Shown here piece after piece: positions 45,601-47,250 of a DNA stretch of 47,250 nucleotides. Position 1 is the stretch's first letter. Each line of letters begins with the position of its first letter. The position numbers were made by a program, and so were the translations under genes. The notes under the pieces are model-generated. The model did no database searches. It worked only from the letters and a program-made list of their open reading frames with translations, and was not told the DNA's origin. The DNA is from Chloroflexota bacterium (GTDB lineage: Bacteria; Chloroflexota; Anaerolineae; Promineifilales; Promineifilaceae): assembly GCA_024275635.1 (NCBI GenBank), contig JAJRYT010000036.1, positions 1-47,250 of the forward strand, given 5' to 3'.

Positions 45601-46575
45601 TTCTGGAGAAGGCAGGGGGATGGAGAGGAATGTGATGGGGGATTGGGCGGCTGTGACGGCCGTTATCGCCACGGCGTCAAAATGGTAATCAACAACCAGG
45701 CGCACATCCACGTCGTAATAATCATTCATCTCAGGCAGATGCATGTTTACCGCCTGCCGCAGGGGTAGATCGTTTTCGTCGAGCCACACTTTCCCTGTTC
45801 CGCTCATGCCCATCAGGATTGGAGAGGGAGACATCTCATATTCGATGCCGGACGGCGGCGCTTGAGGGCCGCTGGCTAACTGGGCTTGCAATTGGTCGCG
45901 AACGTGTTCGGCGTAGCGTTGGCCGTTGATATCGTAGGTGTAACAGGAGACGGCCGTGTCAAACGGCGCGTCGTCCGTTTCGCAGGGCAGCACATTTTCG
46001 GCCGCCGCTAAATAGCTTAAATAATCGCCGCCCGGCGATGCGATACCCAACGGATTGTCAAAGGGGATTTTTTCGCCGTCCTGCAAATAGTAACTGTTGC
46101 CACCCTCTTGCAGCACAGAAATCGGCGTTGGGTCTAAACCCAAACCGTCCACACTTAAACGCAGCAGCGCCTTATCCGGCAGCGTCACTTCGCCTTCAAG
46201 GTGCATGTCCAGGCGCTGATCGGTTTGGCCAATCATTTCCGGCAGCGGGCGGGGCAGCAGCGTTTGTTCACTCTCAGCGGTAAAGTCATAAGCGCCGGCG
46301 TCCAACACGCGTTGGTAGGCATCAGCCAATACTATGTCTGGCTGGCGCGTTTTCTCTGCCGTTAAGGTTTGCCGAAACCAGTTGGTTGGGGAGTTGGTTG
46401 CGGAGTCGTTATCTGCTTTCTGACAAGACGGGGCAGCGCCATCTGTTTGGTAAATTCCGTTACAAGGATCTTCCTGCGCTTTTGCAGGTAGAAACGCAAC
46501 TGTCTGTAACAAAAAAAGAACCAGACCTATACCTAAACATAACGTAATAAACAGGTGCTTAATCTTAATGTCCAT
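30601..46575 (-). CDS. giant multidomain surface protein
   Basis: 5324 residues from the ATG at 46575, with AAGGA 7 bases upstream. In order: a signal peptide (to AKA, about residue 33); an outer domain; two helices at about 335-378 with RRRRW between; thrombospondin-3-like calcium repeats (about 443-540: DRDGDGLADDAE, DTDHDGISDGDE); a region of unknown type; three or so membrane helices at about 1125-1210; more calcium repeats (about 1430-1630); Ig-like parts; seven FG-GAP repeats (about 2065-2445); beta-helix (2480-2630); kelch-like repeats (2640-3245); two more beta-helix stretches (3325-3820); Ig-like parts; a DOMON-like domain (about 4240-4445); cadherin-like repeats (4905-5160) and a C-terminal module ending WDGYRVYLPVVIR. 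Probably adhesion or cell-surface structure. No in-frame stop occurs across 16 kb. Confidence 0.88.
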   Translation of the reverse strand: MDIKIKHLFITLCLGIGLVLFLLQTVAFLPAKAQEDPCNGIYQTDGAAPSCQKADNDSATNSPTNWFRQTLTAEKTRQPDIVLADAYQRVLDAGAYDFTAESEQTLLPRPLPEMIGQTDQRLDMHLEGEVTLPDKALLRLSVDGLGLDPTPISVLQEGGNSYYLQDGEKIPFDNPLGIASPGGDYLSYLAAAENVLPCETDDAPFDTAVSCYTYDINGQRYAEHVRDQLQAQLASGPQAPPSGIEYEMSPSPILMGMSGTGKVWLDENDLPLRQAVNMHLPEMNDYYDVDVRLVVDYHFDAVAITAVTAAQSPITFLSIPLPSPETIVNQVEESLPNITILACAFAIAVLLFMLRRRRWMYSFFAISLSALLILTPLLEILNYGRYDRRVAHAAESTITLADVVETSISEASVDATANAAPATTAAATTTQPYEPDIYCGIGDNSDRDGDGLADDAEYCLGTDANEYDTDHDGISDGDEVAGFTYDEKTWYSDPLNPDSNLDGVQDGAEWIKAYDGFAAAWDLDSDGLPNLWDDDDDGDGIGDKRDLSPASFTDYVLEPRYGAQPITNTFNFNVTGQFDGYIYVEMQVQPENLEHLRYGVTPLDWGFDNRGQIQDLNGSTDDIQLIPMLSVKSNAVPNSDLQDQYNVTVMQDTDTDGYREMLVPLSLVGDAGMSEAFALRMTYGPDTLANLGQAGIRWRNAKIVWIVQGKLDSENSNNDIIEKKQPVHMYAEAAMRVAGWQVTKSGQFNSAVLGTPDMPKDDRQLFQLLFGLSGSYLNYPEITLSEIAARFSGANTPIEEKWGVTTTVKIDSPVTPYSHYDEGVSDLSNRIKSFLTNNYAMNDPAVVIIASESKMGVYGLDDAGGLQPSINQLGVNLNEVFLVESRSLELHMRDGWKAVSNDDFDLAVIERNADYFKSSKVDLQDQYPAITEEQLASLTVAFYMIWQNGRTHIMSVDGIVGESTAVLSDAALYQRYSLAPLDKFGDPLNASALPGYLVEAGNFAQEGAGLIIESSAQIYQYLQSHVFESIEMGFNAATGAFVAKMEEGLNTIEHAFDKDVMYANAKWLVKTEWFGKSKTLFINATTYVDVAYDTSKLVGKALSKGKSVLSKLTKTANKLSKVSKVGIALLILDVAMQVTMFILKGDFSSAAIAGLLASIILSVMLFVIALNPVGAIIVAIVGVIDLILTLIGLEEYAISGYVTKFMALAFYSSAALTRLKSDSIAFVDRQTSLADENMGYVVGNRYEVSDQFKAMIELARSDWSDDFSFTRLKQEVAHWGGISGKYLGQSWVCGEFTIAGWPTMIASTTTCPSPLTSYDPNNPPNKESVGYINPLTAQIYFDTSGANLPLAINTKVTAKTYNLNGGIINLFKKGSIMSYDPFTLKLPDDMKEEDRKDWKPQTIYLDVLPATIDEFWAWSTTPNGVILTNYDPDGDGITNKDEINARLGSKAYAILQDDLGSAAGSMGFRNVDQLLMAWETEIQGSTVEAQLAAANLCPTEAGWPNLCDTNTTAFWLDIDSDGDGLSDKFEYDNYGKIGANLAKYDTDGDGLSDGFEYKVGTSINAKDTDGDGLTDDLEVYHPTQNGTWTGGYLIQLPKYGAVGSNGRFMMDVRVIPDPRSQDSDSDGLKDAAEKTSGTSPAAFNRVPRVALSGQPWAVSPTGQGAVYVAAGERVTLTSSLDIFPPFTVSGTLSLALPGNILNYVVTSDMSGSRTVPNTGVTMKPKWDFATKVLQSWDSVSATSKGWSISSLSYSQAGTATLSLPFGANNSVQLASVPIVVDADNPNFDLLTPAHGALIGGGVSHYVIGGSSGDQTTWVDRIDLTLPGMGAQTITHSQTLSPWAFTWELPGDGIYTVSGRSHDYVGHNSNQDAVQVMIDNTPPTVTVNLTDGAVYGPPQDSDVITITLSGGASENYSGLARVQISTDGGPWREVWTQETATVTNTAYTDFGAPFYQRATGATWDAEWTLPNVESVQGYHSLRVRAFDQAGNWPSYLERTIIIDVLPPTDDLVNRAYLNEYPHVPANEIHTFSGVANDVGNVPQPSRPVELAGALDSINDATIWLGMADINENNAGVNAAWIGDFNGDRRGDLLVGLPAAAGGAGQVAVVYGRAGDWPIPNEQEMLADSRTSFIGLPGAGIGLQAEAAGDVNGDGLADFLIGDPVNNRVYLILGSPKYLGGGLHLDGPQGVNIRALQVPAGQQIGHNLGAAGDVNGDGYADLLIGVTGSLDAAYLLLGQPSPIWETDDIAQHAAARIMGAGTAVLAGLGDLDGDFHSEFAVSVNNTLYLFAGKGSYAPRAGIVLYPASNADAAFNSADALPAAAALGDVNGDHLDDFIYSDGGGQYLVFGDAALSDGSWVTASYNLGVGFLAAPGDVDNDGLNDILIGGGDDAYLILGSDTGTVQAAISGVANAASAPYAAGADLNSDGSSDLLLVPTAASAQAAATTSDSAIDLPPTWVPRLPKQTLDTFVGNPTWPPVPGADAYVNGDGVCHGLTPCYTTIQAAVNARFSGDLIIVQPGAYGSFVVNGKNNMTVQGTNPDAVFVDANGGSYAAQISNATGVQLKNMTLRNASYGVQLDDAGINGHEVMSNRTILDHLLIYDVGAYDVYMTRSSAVSVTNSTLVRSANHIGVYGPADPNISVQWNAMPNAPWPIWDGGGAVAIGDKVYVAMGGGQSGFARYDASIDQWMSNPWGPNNRYEANSAIAAGSDKQVYLLGAPTWKNVDTPISIFAKFAEAPNGDVYASDAQKWDGSSWSAVPGVDGTSCYNFAVDQNSGDLYCLGYGGGLQKWDGSSWTMLSTDPVYGVEAMAVASDGKVYIGGSFTLNRTNGPSCENLAYYDYSWGCESGFETAVEITDLAADPNSSTVYVGGEFSAQYLHNVAAVNGGQIYGVSGPVYGVDVGQDGAVYVSGDFTSTLDYGGAVDQAAPASIASFKSGSWTTYPEVVSNTVFAWGYDVAVTDGGDLYAVGLWTDSGNTKTENFIHWNGTDWERVALHANASNNSVIRTVESTAHGLFFNGDFDQVGLPGQMVSMSDIGLLQFPHEVYSPTLNAWTSALTAAPVSLRDGASYAGDNNGHLILLPGGGRTDSFKYDIATDSWSRTGDMPDPVNASAMTIGQNGDVYAVTDGSSSLYRFNGSWWTAVGPAVSGVTIDDGVAIAYDPHLENYYVLPGGNSTKMLRYSNGSWETLPVDRDTPAGVRPGAALALVEGADENKLYTPQGNYIAGPSPSSALWMYPLPQPNKVSFENTAIYAQTASSWLNLSDPLPEDFNFRIGAGTLFFGGSGWTPTNKGTLPTTTATPFLDPSHDLYRMGQPGYTVGYHTYTAPVTATTAAGIQAAINSGANRVVVEPGIYEEDVYLMNGVELIGANPDWTIIRPLSGSAANALIRSAGATGASVSRFTLEGEASGLDGLAVTGNAAHVKLERTLIYETDTAIAIDGAGSDLEVAHVTVAENTNGLAATNCASVDVRNSIFAYHTGSGLSHEGCAVVKLHTYNLYWANASDFGGAADAGAAELFLDPNFVDALDHDYRTYNYSPVIDAGNPTDPAPPGAGSRADIGYVEQGRVNFYVDDSYCNICVNDGLTWQVDAFDTIQAALDAAKNALLNLNPGDVDVPQLVVGVAPGTYAEQVTLPSHVLLMGSGAETTILDGGGSTAVTINGVTNAGVRDLTLTNANTAVLVNGSSNTIDLRHNIFDNNTTGLLVNGRGTAYLEHNTFVNNAIGVQADSPGSWAVVMHNIVSGSNTGASAANNGQIYSDFNLYFNTVDFSGAAQGNDDLVGQDPLFTGGQTPYRLSETSPALDAASPTAPVPNGGGARADLGYSELLAAPITLLLGQEDLSTAMGNAGVASVEYGVVTVADPTTAVTDTLPAAWTPITLDTPGETYSYWTADYTPLEEGLQRFYSRATDMVGNQEDNQLDWYDGSFVVDSTPPVVQWLLPSNGASLQSPLELRAQVSDYAAGEFSVEEKDVYFEIGGQRYPATWAAEPWDEAVGAPRVFRAWVDLATGAYNGVTAVAEDKAGNATTDTLSFTVTGSTAADTVAPALTVVTPVDGSWVTRTVQFTGSTADSGSGVASVEVSVDGGSTWRPATVSGGAWSLTWDGPEDEPFVSYPAQVRAADRAGNVTAQPLQFTIDEAAPTGLLPVTFNFDEDSHFDTAVSLTINWQPPIDSSGVVTALLAVDQITNTIPTNVVTGTTAVANLNANGEWYVHLMATDAAGNAILHRFGPWHVGINEGLAFAQRQQSIIIDGYVDVDAGEWKLDTEFLDNDERTIGSPVSYSPGGQQTFLTAWDSDNYFMAWRGAQWTLDGELWVYINSGAGGGNQLIQPLADAPGATLPFGADYAVQITDPLTGTLWEYAGGWQVSSLDWAFAQGSLGDTEIRLPLFGTSNVEALAFGLGDDLKVWAIFPASNPLNPANGGGAPQALSAAAGLGVPMVVNPGGWRSYHWDDITIVTDVAANQPQAAGLELSMASNPTPMVMPGPDSVIEYVVRLTNHEAYTMTGKQIAFIAIPFDSSQHESIVGATCATTNPWQCILDPLPPGDSVVTLTLRLASDLNSVEQLSMFTMLQDSDIPPEFNTQSDIRHLVDSLPPEVTLLSDPYATLGAQTFTGTADDGNGIGVDYVEVRPAGGSWQRVDGTSFWTADLTVSPFSQHGDVWQFEVRAVDKYGQIGPAQPVSFTVDLQPPVIALDTTAGFNQAFNDVTGIVTDSPSGSEISQVRVQIDSEPWRDANVFAPNETGEQAFLWVWNAPAEDGVSHTLRVEAVDLIGNVGGLVEPQTIWVDNVNPVLTVTQALTQVVVQDYRPGAGVGGPVISGQASDGGGLAQAQVFVELPDGQSYRETAVLAGNLWHYTPVLEQVGDYRLRVEVQDLLGNTTVSEYFALTVIAAPDSSTNWFYTAEDTPFDFEPLLNDLDLDGDVLSVAAVGDPAHGTAIISPTTRIVYTPTLNFNGTDVFTYTASDGSLTDTATVTITVTPVNDPPVISGSSTVNRIIGEDSGSVALNFNANDVDGDLLAWDITGGTDTAVITKTYGSGNSDIDLSYTPLPDFAGLDTFAVQVGDGQLTDTVTVNVMVVPADDAPRAAADYVVLVPGDSGAPLQINVLANDTEVDGQTLSLIELGDPSLTGTVQISGTMAVYTPTLSVGETETITYTVSDGGLTDTAVIQAMMVAGDVSGEPDETVTLPGVGSDDTMTVTLSIPPDAAGDDAFTLVVRETAVPTQSPGGYKFAGLTLSLDAYINGVLTTPFTPTTLITISVTYSDADFADILGGEDSLTLWYWTGSEWSEAGITLVERDLADNRLVFSITHLSEFALFGWDGYRVYLPVVIR
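39240..40375 (-). other. seven FG-GAP repeats (integrin-alpha-like propeller) in the giant gene
   Basis: Seven spaced calcium-loop motifs are readable: DFNGDRRGDLLVG, DVNGDGLADFLIG, DVNGDGYADLLIG, DLDGDFHSEFAVS, DVNGDHLDDFIYS, DVDNDGLNDILIG and DLNSDGSSDLLLV. Seven is the number needed for one complete seven-bladed propeller, so this is likely one self-contained domain of about 380 residues. Confidence 0.8.
42950..43220 (-). other. internal membrane-spanning cluster in the giant gene
   Basis: Residues about 1125-1210 contain three to four long hydrophobic stretches (IALLILDVAMQVTMFIL, AIAGLLASIILSVMLFVIAL, VGAIIVAIVGVIDLILTLIG) after a lysine-rich amphipathic part (LVGKALSKGKSVLSKLTKTA). With the pair at 335-378 this suggests the protein crosses a membrane several times rather than being simply secreted. 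Confidence 0.75.
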
Positions 46576-46831
46576 TTAACGATCCTTGTAGGTAGAATCT
46601 CTTGGCAGGTAAAACAAGGCTGAACAAATTTGCAATTTGAAAACACGGGTGTTTTGAGTGGAGTGGTAGTTCAGGCGCTCACAGCGAGGAAAATAATTGT
46701 AAAGGATCAGCCCCTTTTCTAAATAGATTGAATGTAATGCTCAATGCCCATAAACATCATTTATCAATCTTTAATGGCATTTAAGATAGTAACTTATTTA
46801 CTTAAATATGTCTTTGGGAAAAAGGTAACTA
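46576..46831. other. upstream region of the giant-protein operon
   Basis: 256 bases, AT-rich, without a gene. It must carry the operon promoter; reading leftwards there is a weak TTGAGC and TAGAAA pair 17 bases apart near 46729-46757. A small palindrome AAAACACGGGTGTTTT lies at 46640-46655 between it and the start codon. No riboswitch fold is recognised. Confidence 0.4.
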
Positions 46832-47160
46832 TGACGACCCCCCAAAACCAGACCACAGGCTAAGGTACAATACACGAAGCTTGCGGAGGTTTTTAGGTGG
46901 CGAAAAAACGAAAAAAGTACAGCCAACAATTCAAATTCAAGGTGGCTTTGGAAGCTGTCAAAGAACTTAAATTGCCGGCGACTACGATGTTTACCCAACT
47001 CAGGTGAAGAGTTGGAGAAAGCAGTTGCTTACAGAAGAGCCGACTATTTTCGGTCAAAATGTGGCCCAACAATTGCGCGAGCAGGTAGGCCGCGAAGTGG
47101 AACTATATGACTCGACATTGGCGAAAATCACACTTTTAACAAAAAACAGACGCTCTGTAA
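46832..47160 (+). mobile_element. IS3-family insertion sequence, left part, decayed
   Basis: TGACGACCCCCCAAAACCAG at 46832-46851 resembles the terminal inverted repeat of IS3-family elements (TGA then a CCCCCAAAA tract). It is followed, after a good ribosome-binding site (GCGGAGGT at 46884), by an orfA-type reading frame. No orfB is visible before the sequence changes character near 47160, so the element is truncated or cut by the window edge. No right end is seen. Confidence 0.65.
46897..47160 (+). pseudogene. frameshifted IS3-family orfA (transposase N-terminal HTH protein)
   Basis: From the GTG at 46897 the frame reads AKKRKKYSQQFKFKVALEAV and then shifts: the first frame stops at a TGA at 47005, while the next frame carries the expected continuation YDVYPTQVKSWRKQLLTEE and IFGQN. 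Together they give the usual OrfA helix-turn-helix followed by an acidic helical region, so one base has been lost near 46975-46985. OrfA normally binds the element's ends. Confidence 0.75.
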
Positions 47161-47250
47161 TCTTCCAAAAGGCGCGGGCCAAAAATCGGGCTTCAAAGAG
47201 CATATTTTGAACCCCTGTTTCTATTGCCATTTCTACCGCGCCAGTCAACC

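Larger units (their letters stand above)
608..45957. repeat. highly iterated palindromic octamer ACGGCCGT, whole window
   Basis: By hand I count about 80-85 copies of ACGGCCGT, the first at 608 and the last at 45950, in coding and spacer DNA alike (others at 840, 3120, 4749, 6435, 9014, 11820, 15010, 16305, 21360, 22140, 25079, 36445, 43679). Chance expectation in DNA of this composition is one or two. Many have A before or T after. In proteins it appears as TAV, NGR/DGR or RP depending on frame. The longest empty stretch is about 17.3-21.36 kb. Confidence 0.9.

Noticed and set aside
46576..46831. c-di-GMP or other riboswitch in the leader of the giant operon
   Set aside because: A GGTAGGTA-like scrap and one small palindrome are present, but the conserved core and pairing of known classes could not be assembled.
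47054..47248. Minus-strand open frame at the right edge (GVQNMLFEARFLARAFWKIT)
   Set aside because: The right half looks protein-like, but the left half is antisense to the IS3 orfA remnant, and it runs off the window; too little to call a gene.

Overview
The window looks like a chromosomal segment of a Chloroflexota bacterium, probably Anaerolineae-like. It is fairly GC-rich. The main pointers are large secreted CSLREA / beta-helix / cadherin-like proteins that end in a hydrophobic YLP-type motif, Chloroflexota-style palindromic repeats inside and between genes, and a strongly over-represented palindromic octamer, ACGGCCGT. I counted about 80-85 copies by hand where one or two are expected by chance. 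The lineage is inferred from protein style; there is no rRNA or tRNA gene in the window to confirm it.

Region 1 (1-9.1 kb). After the end of an ABC-2 permease and a decayed Nudix gene comes a set with the flavour of a lasso-peptide/RiPP locus: a B12-binding radical SAM enzyme, an HPr-kinase-like protein, a PqqD-like recognition protein, a lasso B2-like transglutaminase-fold protease, a GT-C membrane glycosyltransferase, an asparagine-synthetase-like enzyme and an EEP-fold hydrolase. I could not find a precursor peptide. Gene junctions here hold three copies of a 59-70 bp palindromic repeat. Other palindromic repeats sit inside the glycosyltransferase and synthetase genes without breaking their frames.

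Region 2 (9.1-11 kb). This is a more AT-rich island with a translationally coupled ArsR regulator / SRPBCC (AHSA1-like) pair. It has a clear sigma70-type promoter, an operator-like palindrome and a downstream palindrome. Next to it is the remnant of a SulP-type STAS plus cyclic-nucleotide-binding C-terminus.

Region 3 (11-23 kb, minus strand). This is a carbohydrate-uptake operon: LacI regulator (with its own operator), a solute-binding lipoprotein with two nearly identical binding domains, two ABC permeases (one with about four extra membrane helices), a YesL/DUF624 membrane protein, another membrane protein, a six-hairpin glycosidase and two different GH130 enzymes. The likely pathway is import of an oligosaccharide, possibly a beta-mannoside, followed by cytoplasmic breakdown. 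No ATPase gene is present.

Region 4 (23-46.6 kb, minus strand). After scrambled transposase fragments lies a 23-kb array of four genes with 20-40 bp gaps: a 5324-residue giant surface protein (thrombospondin-3-like calcium repeats, membrane segments, a seven-repeat FG-GAP propeller, kelch-like and beta-helix regions, cadherin-like repeats), two CSLREA beta-helix proteins sharing its C-terminal module, and a small signal-anchored protein. At the right edge is a frameshifted IS3-family remnant.
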